A stretch of DNA of 64,000 nt from Cordia subcordata (taxonomy: Eukaryota; Streptophyta; Magnoliopsida; Boraginales; Cordiaceae). A model generated the notes under the pieces. That model was given only the letters and a program-made list of their open reading frames with translations, was not told where the DNA came from and made no database searches. Made by a program: the position numbers and the translations under genes. Positions 40,480-52,989 of this stretch are shown here, in pieces. Each line of letters begins with the position of its first letter. Positions within the stretch are counted from its first letter, which is position 1. The stretch covers positions 11,940,501 to 12,004,500 of the forward strand of contig JAPTOF010000010.1 of the NCBI GenBank assembly GCA_028554755.1. The letters are read 5' to 3'.

Positions 40480-41570
40480 TTCAAAATGAGAACTTTTTTG
40501 CATAAAAGGGTTAATGGTGAAAGAATTGTTGATAAGCTTCCAAGTGAAACTTATGAAGAAAGTGATATATATTGGACAAATTGTATTGTTGGTCAATTTC
40601 TTGGTGCCTCACGTTTCTTTCTCTTTAGAAATATGGTTGATTTTGCTTGGAAGAAATATGGAAGAGTGGGAATCAAATCAAACGGTCGAGGCCTCTTTGT
40701 CTTTAAGGTTGAAAAATGAAGAACCTTGCAATTGTGTTTTAGAGCAACTTTGACATGTGAATTATAGACCACTTTTTTGTAAGAGAATGAGAATTTGAGA
40801 TGTAATTTGTTAATTTTATAATCGAAGATGTACTAATTTCTGTGAAACTTAGGAATGTTCTATTTAGCTTATGGTTAAAAAGTGGTCTTAACGACATGAC
40901 TACTTACGTCGGTGATCCATTCCAAATGGATGCTTTCACTGAATCAAAAGGTAATCATTCTTTTTGTGAGAGTTTTTGTTCAAGTAACTCTTGAAGATGA
41001 ATTACTAGAGAAGATTCATGTGAAGCTTAGGGATGGCTCTTATGCCAAAGTTGAAGTTAGATATGCTTGAAAACCTACCAAATGTTCATTGTGCAAAATG
41101 GTTGGCCATGGTGATACTCATTTCCCTCAATCAACAAACTCAACTTACTCTACCTCAGATTTCTCATTTTATTACTCAATCGAAACCTCAAAATGACTGG
41201 ATTGTTGCTGGTAAGAACCTCATATCTAACAACTTTAGTGAGGCAAATTATGAACTTAGGAATAAGATGTTGAAGGAAACAATGATAGAGAGAATTTGAG
41301 ACCAAGTACCAGTCCTCACTCTCCAATTGCTAAGGTATCAACTGCAAAGATGCAATATTGTAACATATTTAATGCAAGGGCTACTTCTATAGGAGTGTAA
41401 CATGGAAACAAGTTTGATGTTCTGAACAATGTTAAGGATGATTTGCATGAAAATTTGGAAAGTAAGAATGAACAAACACCGGCTGTCCTAGTTGCCCAAG
41501 GAAATGAAATTGTCAAGAGTAATGAAGATGGCTCATGGGATATTGGCGGTGGCCCACCTTTCTCTCAATG
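40480..41570 (+). pseudogene. LINE ORF1-like (DUF4283 and zinc knuckle) remnant
   Basis: Reads NCIVGQFLGASRFFLFRNMV, FAWKKYGRVGIKSNGRGLFV and FKVEK. After breaks comes ATYVGDPFQMDAFTESKG (frames vary), KVEVRYA.KPTKC, then CSLCKMVGHGDTHFP, which is a degraded CCHC knuckle with Phe at the last Cys. DWIVAGKN corresponds to the tail motif of these proteins. DUF4283 proteins of this layout are ORF1 of plant L1-type LINEs and derived genes. No LINE endonuclease or reverse transcriptase follows, so the element was truncated or never autonomous here. Confidence 0.6.
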
Positions 41571-44500
41571 ATTTTTTTTTTTGTTGTTGTCTTTTGTTTT
41601 TTTTTTTTTTAATTTGTAATGTATCAGATTGTAAACAGTCGGGTATTTGGAGCTATTCTTTTGTCTATTCCAACCGGCTTATCTAGCCCTTAGTTCTATA
41701 CTATTAGTTTAGTAAATAAGAAGGGTTTGGACTGGATTGTTTCTTTTTCCATTCAATAAGATTCTTACTTACCCGACAAAAAGAATTAAATCATTACAAA
41801 TTTCATAAGTAGTGCTAAATATTATTGTTCTTTTAATTTAGTGATTAATATGAACTTACAATTTAAATTATATTTTTCTTCCACATATTCCAGTCATTGA
41901 AATTAAATCTAAAAGTAAAATGATTTTATTTAGCCTTTTTCTAACATTGACTTATGGAAGCATTCCTAAGGGGTAAAAGAAAAAATAATAAAATTGCCAT
42001 TAACTTTTCGAAAAGTAAGAGCATCAGCGTGAAGTCATTATGTTTTCAATTGAATACATTAATAGCTAACCCTATGTTAGATTATGCTATGTTTTCAATT
42101 GAATACATTAATAGCTAACCCTATGTTAGATTATGCTATTTAGACTTGGGAGAAGATGATCAGTTATTTAGGTTAACGATAATGTGAAAAATGTTTTATC
42201 TTTTGATTACTTTTATGTGTTATGTATAATTATTTAAACATTCTTTTGTATGTATTATTTAGATCTTAATGGGCTAAGCTTAGTCTAAAATTCAAATCAA
42301 GGCTTTGTATATAGTCTTTCTTACATGGTGCCTAAGTTTATTTATGCCGACTCAAATCTAATATCATCATTATGTGATAAAATAACTTCATGTATTATAT
42401 ATTACAATATTATAACTTAGATGAGAAATAGTAGATCTTAATTATGTATGAAATGAAAATAGATTTATTTAAAGCCTTTGTACATAGTCTTTCTTATATG
42501 GTGCCTAAATGTGTAGAGCTTATAAAACTTGTAAGTGAAATACATAAATTAAACAAACGAATTCACTACAAATGAACAAACTTACAATATTTGATAAACT
42601 TAAAGACATATCGTGAAATGCTAACCTAGGCCTGAATTTGATTTAATGTCCTTTAGACTAGTTTATTTTGCAATAGTGATAATTGTCACTGACAGAAGTC
42701 TCCAAGAATGCAACGGTTTCGTCTTAAATAGGACTACTCCAAATTCAAGATGCGATGAACCAAAACAAAGCTTGAACTCCTCTTTTTCATGGCTAAACTA
42801 GATGTATGCAATGAGAGAGAGAAATTCAAATTTCTTTAATGTGTGTTGAACTCTTAGCCTAACTATCTAGTTATAGATGTTAGACTCCTATTAGAAATAG
42901 ATTTCTCAGCAACCACAATTGGAAATTGAACAAACTATAAGCAGACACATCTATTCCTGTTAGCAGTCATGATTGTTCATCTAATAGTCATACCGGTCAA
43001 CCGGACATGGCAAAGACCAAGTCTAGAGAAGCATACTCTTTTTGGACATGCCGGTTGGACAACTAGTTGAGGCAATGGTAAAAAAAACAAAGAAGGAGAA
43101 TTTGTCTAAAAGTAATAAGGGCTAAAGCCCAAGCCCAATTTAAGCCTACACCATACCCCTACCCACGCCATGTATGCCAAGCAAGCATGTGGTAATTAAT
43201 TTAAACCCACCATTGTGTAGGTCCTCTCCCGTTAAAGACATGCGAATGCTCCTTATGGCCCAAAACCAAATAAATGGCTTTAGATTTCCAAAGGGGTAAA
43301 CTTCAACTTGACCAAGTTTATATACCACATAATTTTTCAACTTTAAACTCAATTTTCTCACTCATTTCTCATTTGTTTTAAACAAGTGAATATATTACTG
43401 CCATCTATTTGGAAAGATGAATCCAAATATGCTCCAAGATGTAGGACTGTTTCAAAATTAGCTCAAAGTTTGATACTCATTCTTGTTTAAAACTAAAATG
43501 ACAACACCAATTACTTGCTTGTAAGAATGTGCCTATTTTCTGAACATGGCTAATTCTATATTAACAATATCTAATATTGCTTTTAAATGATAACATTTTG
43601 CTTTGGGTTTCTTCACTTTTAACGTTGTCTTTCTATGACACAAAGGTTAGTTTCTATTTTATGCATACTTTGGGAAATTTTCCCTTTGCTCTTATAGACA
43701 TTTATTTTCTTAGGGTATAATCTATTTGATCTTCCAATTTCTTAATAGTAGCTCTTATTATACTATTTTGTATTGATTTTCTACCTTCTTAAAATTTCTA
43801 ATTTATGTATGGGTGTATTGGTAAATCACCAAGGTATGTATTGATTTTCTCCATTCTCAAATTTTTCTATCCTATTGTTCTGTACTTTTAAATGCTACCA
43901 TGAATGTATTTTTAAATGTGAAAATTATGGCCTCTATTGTAGTTTAAAATTAGTATATATGTACAATTTCAAAATATTCAAATCAGTCTACTTAGGCCTT
44001 TTGTATATCCGTTAGAATCTTGTGTTATCTACCTTTGATAAATCTAAAAACATGTCCACCAGCCTGCTTCAAATTCTCGCGCAAATATCAGTATACTTGC
44101 TGTAACAGTCACCAGAATGCAAGCAACATATGTCAGGTGGTCTACTTAACATGTTGAAAAAACAATCGTCAGTTGGGACAAACGCCCACGTACTTCACTC
44201 TGCCTGTATTTTTGTCCGCCCAACATGCTACCATCCGCGTCCATTTTGAGTTCGTTATGTGTCTTGACAGAATTGCTTAGCACCCACGTTTCATTACAAC
44301 TGCCCATGTATTGGTTATCTATTAGTGTCACCATTTTAAAATACTATTTCTCCAAATCTGTGGTTCGCCGCTCATGGTTTCAGATCGCATGGCTTGGCTA
44401 ATAGAACTTGCTCCATTTATAAATGGTATATCTCACTCACACACTCACATACAAAGCTTCATACACCTTTCTCCACATCACGCCACTTACACACACAGCA

Positions 44501-45077
44501 CAAACACACTACCCCGAATCTAACACACACCCCTCTTCATATTCACAACCTGTACACATAACCTCACACACAAAAACTCAAGCCTGACACCATAACAACA
44601 AAGGAGGAAACCAAGACCTATCAATCATTGTGCCCACGTTTGGGTCTAGTTGTTGGAGGAACTTGGGCCGCCAGCTCTCTTAGGCAGAGATGATGGAGGA
44701 CGGTCAGCAACCAAAGCTGTCCTTGTTGATACGGGTGGTGGTGGGAGAATGCAACAGCCATTTCAGATAGGGTTATATAATTGGTAATAGAGGTGGTGAT
44801 GTTGATGTAATGATTTGTCAGTGGTGGCAGTGGCGGTGGTGGTGGTGGTGGTGGAGACGTTGAGGTGGTTGGAGGCCATTTTATGTGGTTTCAGATGATG
44901 GATGTCATATAATGATTTTGTGGTTTGGGTTTTGAGCTCGTTGTGCCTCAATGAAAAGTTGTTCAAAATATGAAACCCAGACTCAAGAGAGTAAAATTTT
45001 ATATTGAGACAGGAGTCAACCCATGGTGTATAAATTATGAATAAAAGTAGTATGGCTATTGTGAGTAAATGATTGAT
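41571..45077. other. AT-rich intergenic region
   Basis: Contains a 49-bp tandem duplication at 42041-42138, a CA/CT-rich stretch at 44430-44590 and a GGTGGT run at 44820-44855. Minus-strand frames at 43146-43361 and 44763-44966 are low-complexity or chance. A plus-strand TATA-like CATTTATAAATGG at 44415 has no gene after it. No gene was recognised. Confidence 0.45.
42041..42138. repeat. Two exact tandem copies of a 49-bp unit
   Basis: The unit starts TGTTTTCAATTGAATACATT and ends TTAGATTATGCTA. The copies start at 42041 and 42090. Confidence 0.9.
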
Positions 45078-46698
45078 GTGTATTGATTTGCGTGTGTTTT
45101 TTGGTGTCTTTTACATGCATTTTAGAGGGGTTTTAGGGTTTTACAAGTGCATTTGCATGGCATTTTGTGCATGAATGTCGATATTGCTTGAATGAGTGTG
45201 TGTGCATATTTCGGTGCTTAATTGAGCCATTTTGCGTTCTTATTGTGTGTTCATTATGGTTATTTCGGTTGTTCTTAAATACATAGTGTATGTGTATCTC
45301 GTTTTTACTAATTTATATTACCTTTTCATACTTTTTATTTGCTTTTGTTTTAATTAGCTAGTTAAGTAGTTCATAGTTTAATTTAGCTTACTAATTAGGC
45401 TTGTTTATAGTAGATAAATAGTTTAATTTAGATTGATTGGTAGATAAATAGTTTAATTTAGATTAATGGAGTAGATTAATTTAGTAGTTAATTAACTATT
45501 TAGTAAATAAGCTAGTTTGATTAAGTAATTAGAGTCAGGACACCTTAATTAGTTTTAGGGTTTTTACGACAAAAATAGATTAGCATTTATTAGGTTAGTA
45601 ATTAGATTAAGTTAGTTCTTTAAGATAGATGTTAGAATAAGTTAAGAAATAATAAAAGAAAAATATATATACACAAAAACAAAGCCAAAAAGTAAAAACA
45701 CTCACACATGATTTTATTTTATTCCACTTATAATCCATCTTGGCATCACTTAAAGTGCTCAATTTTGACCACTGACTAAAAATTCCCCTTTATGTCCTAA
45801 TTTTGATTGTAAGCATCAACTTTAACCATAATGATCAATTGGTAATCAAGCTTATACGTACCTCAGCATTTGGGCCCACCCTTTTTAGACATTTTAAGTA
45901 GCAAATAACAAAGAAAAAAAAAAAGAAAAAGAGGAGGGGCTGGAACAAACTTGGGGCGGGGTGGGGGGGAAGGGGAAGGAACGAGCAAAACAATCTCCCC
46001 TCTTTTTCTTCATGCCTCTCTCATCTCCTCCACACCCATACACTCTTACACACATAGACACTCTTACACATTTTTAGGGCATTTGAGACCTGAAAAGAAA
46101 GCAAGAAAAGCAAGGGAAGAGAAGATTAAGCAAAGCAAGAACAAGCTGTCCATTTTTCTCCATTTTTATTAAGCAAAGTATTGAATATATTGGTTTAATA
46201 TATTGATTTACTTATGTTAATTATATTTTGATGATGCAATAATTGTGCTTTGTTATGTAATTGCTACTATTGTTTAGTATATTGAATATCTTGTACAGTA
46301 GCATTCTTGAGCAAAGAAAGGAGATGGAGCATGGTTCATGAAGATTGTGTACCTTGAAGTTATCTTGTAGTTGTAGCTTTTTTCTTCTTTATTAGTCTTA
46401 TGTTAAAGTTGATCTTAGTATACAAACAAAATGTATGAGCTCAATAATCTAGTCCATTGCATGCATTCTTCATGCATTTTGCTCATAATTCTTGTTCTTT
46501 TTATACTTGATCATGTTTTCTCCTTAATACATGTTTATATATCCTTTCTATCTTCTTATACTTATCATTATATGATGTGCACATGCTTTCATTTGCATTC
46601 AAAACAACTTTTCCTACAAAAAATATAGTCTTGATGTGCATATCTTTGCATTTTGAAATTGTGTGTACTGTGGCATATACTATTCCATTGATACTTAT

Positions 46699-47362
46699 GC
46701 TGTGTTTGTTTGGAGCTTATTATAAGACACTTATCTTATTTGACAACTTATGTGAAAAAGATCGTTTGTTATCAGCTTATTATAAGACACTTATAAGATA
46801 CTTTTCATAAGATGTCTTATTTGTAGTTATAAAAAATAAGTTGAGTTTAGGGTACTTATATCTTATTTTATATCTTATCAGATAGAAAATAATTAAAAAT
46901 AAAAATTTAAAAATTAAAAATAAAGAAAATTAAAAAATTTTAAATTAAAATAAAATTTAAAATTTTAAAAATAAAATATTAAATATTAAAAATTAAAATT
47001 AAAAATTAAAAAATTAAAGATCAAAAAATCAAAATAAAAAATAAAAAATTTAAAATTTAAAAACTAAAAAATTTAAAAAAATAAAAATAAAAAATGTTAA
47101 AAATTAAAATTTAAAAAATTTAAAATTTTTAAAACAAAAATAAAAATTAATTAATATTTATATTTTATAATTTATTATTTAATTATAAAATTAGAATACC
47201 ATGAGTTAAAATTGATAATATTATAATCAAAGTAACTTATAACCGTTTTTTAACTAACAAACCAAACAGTTTTATTATATCAGACACTTATTTCATATAA
47301 GACACTTATCAGATAAGATACTTATCAGATTTCAGATAAGACTATTCCAAACAGGCTATTAA
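46699..47362. mobile_element. MITE-like element with AT-rich core
   Basis: The left end GTGTTTGTTTGGAGCTTATT, with AAGACACTTATC repeats, mirrors the right end, whose reverse complement reads AGCCTGTTTGGAATAGTCTT with CTGATAAG repeats. The core (46865-47170) is almost only A and T with AAAATTAAAA runs. ATACTT occurs just outside both ends, but a full target duplication could not be confirmed. Probably a hAT or Tourist type. Confidence 0.5.
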
Positions 47363-47640
47363 TACTTTGACAATTATATTTGTTTATATGTATGTATAAA
47401 TGAGTATATTAGCATTTTTCCTACAGTAAAAGTGCATATATGGGCTTTACACTATAGATATTTAAGCTATCTTGTATAATATATATGTATCTATAGGTAA
47501 ACAACTTGCATATACCATTTCCTCACGCAAAAATTTGAAAATAATGTGCAAGTTTTAGCTTAGCATTTAATATTTTTGCAAGTTGGTTGATGTTGCATTA
47601 ATGAGATTAGATGCATGTAATATTAGGTATTATCTTGAGC

Positions 47641-48623
47641 TGTTAAATCTGTAAAAAATATTAGCTGTTATTGACTTTTTTTAAGTATAGCCACACTTTT
47701 TGTAGTAGGTAGCAATTTTTTTGACAATTTCTGCAAGTACCAAACTACATAAGCAGTCAACTGGCTCTATACTCTGGTAAAACCAATAAGCATTGTTGCT
47801 CTATTAGAAGAGCCTACCGGTTGACTGGTAGAGTGTTTTGGTATGGCTATTTTGTTTACTAGAACTACCGACACACTTAGGGGGTCGACCGGTAGAGTAC
47901 TCCTGAAGTCCCTCTGAGTTGTTTTTAAAATATAGTCGTTGCAAGACTTACTTTTTGAGCCTATAAATATATGTTTCACCTCTCAACTCAGATAAAAACT
48001 TGATCAAAACATATCCACACGCTCTCTAGTATTCAATACACTCTCTTTTTTGCAATCTTCATTTATTACTATCTTCATTGATTGCATATTATTGGCATTC
48101 ATTGATCAAGTTCTTGAGCTTATAAATTGCTTATTTACTTAGAGCAATATAGGAAGGCTTAAATACCTTTATACACTTGCTCACAAGAAGTTCTTGCATT
48201 CCAAACTTTCTACTATTACATTGGGTGTGAGTTTCTTTACTCTTGGGTAGTATAGTCGTGAGTAACTTCTCTAAAGAGTAAAAGGTTGAAATCCTTGAGT
48301 ATCGGGTTAATATTTGTGGTCCTTGTGGTGAAGCAAGGGTTGTAATCGTTGTTCTACGCTTGTACAACATACTAAGCAAGAAACCGATTGCCTAGTGAAG
48401 TTTCGAAACTCTAAGGGAAGACCTTAGGTAATGGACTAGGCCCTCGGGAGTTCGAACCATTCTAAATAGTTGTGTTTGATCTTCTTAACCCTATACTCTT
48501 TATATTTCAGGTATTTACTTTGAATGTTGTATGTACTTTTACTTGAAATACTTGTTAAGAGTTTTTAAGTACTTATTTGTACCAATAATCCAATTCACCC
48601 CCTCTCCTTTTGGATTCATTCTC
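47641..48623 (+). mobile_element. Probable solo LTR of a SIRE/Maximus-type copia element
   Basis: The words CTAGTGAAGTTTCGAAACTC and CCAATTCACCCCCTCTC at 48390-48605 are characteristic of SIRE-type LTR ends; CCTATAAATATATG at 47961 is a likely TATA box. TGAGC occurs directly left (47636-47640) and at 48624-48628, which could be the target duplication, but the right end does not close in the usual CA, so the limits are uncertain. No pol follows. Confidence 0.45.
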
Positions 48624-49568
48624 TGAGCAACACAATGCAAGAAAAAGTTGTCCATTTTTCTTTATTTTTTACGTCTGTGTTGCAACTACTTTTTCACCTT
48701 CTTTCATTCAACTTTTTCACACACAAATTTACACACACCTCACATATATCCTCACACACTCACACACAAATGGAGAATTTTGGAGGTCATTTAGGGCATG
48801 GAAAAGGCAAAAACCAATAGCTACTTTTTGCAAAATTTTTCTTAGAATCGGTCCAAGAAGTGCTTCAAAAGAGGAGTTTTCTTACTCTTTTTTTAGGGCT
48901 TTCTATTGTGGTGATTAAAGGAAACTTTAATACACTAATCTTGGGGGCATTTTGTTGGTTTTTGGACTGATTTTGGAGCTAAAAAAGGGCTAGAAATACT
49001 GTAGGAAAATGAATTTTGAAATGGGTTTTATTGAATTCTGGCTATTGGGAGCTTTGATTTGGGATTTGTAAAGGAAGAACACTTCCAATTGTAAGTTTGA
49101 AGCTACTACATCATGATTATGCTTTATTTGTGTTTAGATTTTAGTTTTAGAAGTGTTCTTAATATGTTGAAGTGGTTTAGGGTTGATTGTTACTTTTGTA
49201 ATGGTTTAATGGTTTTAACACTTGTTTTGAGATTTTGATGGTTAAATAACATGCTATGTTCTTCTTTGGCTTGGAATTAAACATGTCAATGTGTTTGATG
49301 AAATGCCTCTATGAGTTTGCATATGCTAATTTGTGTTTAGATGCTAATAGTTGTGGCTTTACCTTAGCCTTAACGTCCATGCTAATGGCATGAGCCCTAC
49401 TTGAAACTACATTTGGGTTTATTAATTGAGCTCTTAATGACTTAGTATAGTAGGTAATGACCTCTAGCATGAAACATAGCTAAAAGGATATCCATCACTT
49501 GATTAACCTAGGTGACATAACCTCTAGTTTGAAACAAGGCTAATAGGTTAGTCTCCCAATAAGGAAAT

Positions 49569-49900
49569 TGTTGAATGTGGCCCGTATTATTGGGCAACAA
49601 GAATAGTAAATTTCCTTATTAGTATATTATCTTATTAGCTTGTTACTTTTTTAGCACATAATTAATTAGTTGCCTTTTTTTGCTTAATAGGTTTTAGGAA
49701 ACCTTTGCACTATAAATATGTGACAATACTCATTGTGTTATGTGTGTGAGAAAAACCAAAGTGTTAGCCTTATAGTATTTGTGATCAATAGTAAATTATT
49801 CTTTGCTGCCTGTGAACGTAGGCTTTAAGGCCGAACCACATAATTCTCTTGTGTTCGTTTTCTTCTCGTATTCTTTGTGTTTGCATGTTTTTCCCTAACA
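49569..49900 (+). repeat. 5' LTR of the second copia element
   Basis: TGTTGAATGTGG to CCCTAACA, 332 bp. It contains CACTATAAATATGTG as a TATA region and the AACC-ACATAATTCTCTTGTG block. Related to the antisense LTR at 3124-3564. Confidence 0.9.
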
Positions 49901-50779
49901 AACTAGTATCTAGAGCTTAGGTACTAATTCGCTGTGAGAGGGAAAAGGGAAAAATTAAAACTCATTGCGAAACCAAAATTGCTCAAACCAAATGGTGCCT
50001 AACCAAACAAAGGTCTTTGCTAGGCAAAGAGTGCTTCGATGCTATATACGTTGAGCGTTAGTTGTTGGAGTGGAAGCTTATGTCGGCGGGTTGTGGTTTG
50101 TGTTTGGCTTTGAAGAACGAGCGAAGAAGATAGAGTTCGCGTGCTTTTAAGGTTGGTTTTGGGTATTCTGGTATTTTTTTCTTGGGAATTGGTTCAGGTT
50201 TGTAATGTAGGTTTAGGGTCTAGGTTTTTCTGGATCGGGCCTGGGTAGCGGCCTTGTTCAGATTTGGTTAGGTCTTTTGGGTCTTAGATCTTGCGCTTTG
50301 AAACCTTTTTTGTTTGAGTTTAGTTGAATCAAAAGGTAAAAAGAAAATATTTTTGGGTTGGGCTTCTATTTAAGACCAAAGAAAAAAATATTTATTTCCT
50401 TTGGGGCCTTGCTGTTGATCCAGAAACCCAAAAAAAAAAAAATGACTAGTTGACCTAACTAGTTGACTTGTTTGACTACTTTGACCAGGGTTGAGCGGGA
50501 TTTGACTTTGATCGTTGATCATTGATCGAGGGTTGATTGAGTTTGACCAGAGCCTTACCCTTTTGACGTGCTGAGTCTGATTTCGAGCTCTGTTTTTTTA
50601 GATTCTGCTCCGAAATACGTGTTTAGAGATGGTGTTGACTTTGACCAATAGGTTTGGCTTTGATCGGTATAGACCAAAGTTGACTGGGGGTGTTCCTAAG
50701 GTTTTTGGACGTGCTGAATCTGTTTTTGCAGTCTGTTGAGCCAAATTCAATTCTGAAGTGCGAGTTTTGAGAAAACGAA

Positions 50780-51616
50780 GATGTCTTGCACAGGTAGAAA
50801 TTTTGAAATAGAGAAGTTTGATGGGAAAGTGAGTTTCAGTCTATGGGGGATCAGATTCAAGGCATTTATGACAATGTAAGGACTTTTAAAAATCATTGAA
50901 GAAGTGATTTCGAAGAAGACAGAACCAGCAGCAAGACAAGAATTTGAAGCGAAACCCCTAAGTGCATTACACATGTCCATGACAAATGAAGTATTGTTAG
51001 AGATTGCTGAGAAGATGATAGCAGTTGAGGCTTGGAATACTTTGATGAAATTATATGCATAAAAAAATCTCTCACAAATTGCCTCTACTTGAATAAGTGA
51101 TTGTATCATCTTAGAATGAAAGAAGGTACATCACTAAGACAACACCTTGATGAGTTTACCTCTTGTTTTATTGCTTTGAACGATGTGAGTATTAAAATTG
51201 ATGACGAAGATCAAGCTATGATCCTATTATGCTCCTTACCGCCTTCATATATGAACTTTGTGGACACTATATTGTACGGGAGGGATAAAATTAGCTTTGA
51301 GGATGTGATTGCTTCATTAAAATTGAAGAATGTTCATGAAGAAGTTCATGGGAAAGGTTTAGTAAGTAGAGGGAGATCGGAGAATAGAGGGGGATCTTTG
51401 GCTAGAAAGAAAAGCAAGTCAAGGTCAAAATCAAGAATAAGAAAACTATGCTATTTCGAGTGTGGTGAGAAAGGTCACATTAAGAAAGAATGTCCAAGAT
51501 TGAATAAAGGAAAGAAAAAGGTGGAGAATTTAGCTAATGTGGTAGAGAATGCTGACAATGATGGAGAGAACTCGAGTAGTACCGGGGATGTTTTGATTGT
51601 GAATGCGTCACAGTGA
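50780..51616 (+). pseudogene. Copia gag (second element)
   Basis: From ATG 50780, MSCTGRNFEIEKFDGKVSFS, then stops at 50878 and 51060, then LRMKEGTSLRQHLDEFTSCF, LLCSLPPSYMNFVDTILYGR, a basic RSENRGGSLARKKSKSRSKS stretch and a zinc knuckle CYFECGEKGHIKKEC. The first two cysteines are three residues apart (CX3C) instead of the usual two. Structural protein of the virus-like particle; inactive here. Confidence 0.8.
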
Positions 51617-52830
51617 CATAATCAATGGACTCTTGATACAGGTGCAACATTCCATACGTGTCCTAGGCGTAACTAGTTCTCTTCTTATTCCAAAAAACAA
51701 GGAAAAGTCTTTCTAAGCAATCATCTTTCGTTGAAGGTGGAGGGAATGGGCATCATAAATATCAAGATGTTTGATGGTATTACAAGATCTCTCGAGTGTT
51801 AGCATGTACTGGAACTAAAGAAAAACTTGATTTCTCTTGGGCATTTGGATTCTCATGGGTACAAATTCTGAAATGAGAATGGAGTCTTAAAGGTAACCAA
51901 AGGTGCTATTGTGCTCTTAAAAGGGAACTTGACTGGTGGCCTATATGTTCTTCAAGGTAGTACGGTTACAGGTGTTGCAGCTGTTGCATCCGAGGAGAGT
52001 GCTAATGACACCACGCAGTTATGGCACAAGAGGTTAGGCCATATGAGCGAGAGGGGACTGACCAAGCTAAGTAAGAGGGATTTGCTTTGTGGACAAAGAA
52101 CTGAAAAGCTTAAATTCTACGAGCATTGTGCTTTTGGAAAGCAAACCAGGGTGAAGTTTAACAAAGGGTAGGAAAATACTAGAGGTACACTTGATTACAT
52201 TCATTCAGATCTTTGGGGTCCTAATAAAGTTCCTTCCAAGAAGGGTACCCGGTATGACATCACTTTCATTGATGCATACTCTCGGATGGTGTAGGTATAT
52301 TTCTTGACAATGGGTTGGAATACTGCAATAAAGAGTTTGATGAGTTCTACAGGAAACATGGCATTGTGAGACACCGTACATGTGTAGGGACATCATAACA
52401 GAATAGAGTTATAGAATGCATGAATAGAACTCTAATGGAGATAGCTCATTGTATGCTCTTCCATTCTGGCTTGAGTCAAGACTTTTAGCCTAAAGCCATT
52501 AATACGACGTGCTACTTGGTGAATAGGTCTTCATCTAAAGCTATTGAACTGAAAACTCCTTTTGAGTTATGGTCCGGTAAGCCTACTGACTACTCTTGAT
52601 TAAGGGTGTTCGATTACCCTGTATATACTCAAGTGAAGGATGGCAAGTTAGAGCCCAGGGCAAAGAAATGCATATTCATAGGCTATGCGTCTGAGAGGAA
52701 AGGTTACAGGTTGTGATGCACAGATCCAAAGTCACCAGGTTTCTTCGTCAACAGGGATGTCACATTCAATGAGTCTACTTCATTAGACCAAGAAAAAGAG
52801 AAAGCGATAGTTGGTTTAGACCATGGTGTC
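51617..52830 (+). pseudogene. Copia protease and integrase remnant (second element)
   Basis: WTLDTGATFHTCPRRN is the protease DTGA site. Then LWHKRLGHMSERGLTKLSKR with the integrase His residues, LKFYEHCAFGKQTRVKF with one Cys, YIHSDLWGPNKVPSKKGTRY with the first catalytic Asp, and FIDAYSRMV. Beyond 52300 the core is strongly rearranged; a part that normally carries the second Asp is missing or unreadable. Confidence 0.7.
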
Positions 52831-52989
52831 AAATAGTAGGTAGAGGTATTTGCTAATATTTCAAATGTTCCATCTAGCAGTAGTAGCAGTCCAATTCAGC
52901 TGACTCAACCAACTGAGATGCATGATCAAAATGTGCCTGAACAACAGAAGTACAGCATTGCTACTGATCGGGAAAGAAGACAGATTAGA

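Larger units (their letters stand above)
45078..49568 (+). mobile_element. Left part of a probable gypsy/LARD LTR (copy A), with nested elements
   Basis: It begins with TGTATTGATTTGCGTGTG, like the start of copy B at 58087, and has CACACAC-rich stretches (46010-46060 and 48715-48770) as copy B has at 58620-58650. Its end is GAAAT at 49564-49568, the target site of the copia element at 49569. A MITE (46699-47362) and a SIRE-like LTR (47641-48623) lie inside. The right part resumes at 55043. The assignment rests on copy-to-copy similarity only. Confidence 0.4.

Noticed and set aside
44763..44966. Thr/His-rich minus-strand frame
   Set aside because: Low complexity caused by a GGTGGT run; no neighbours or motifs.
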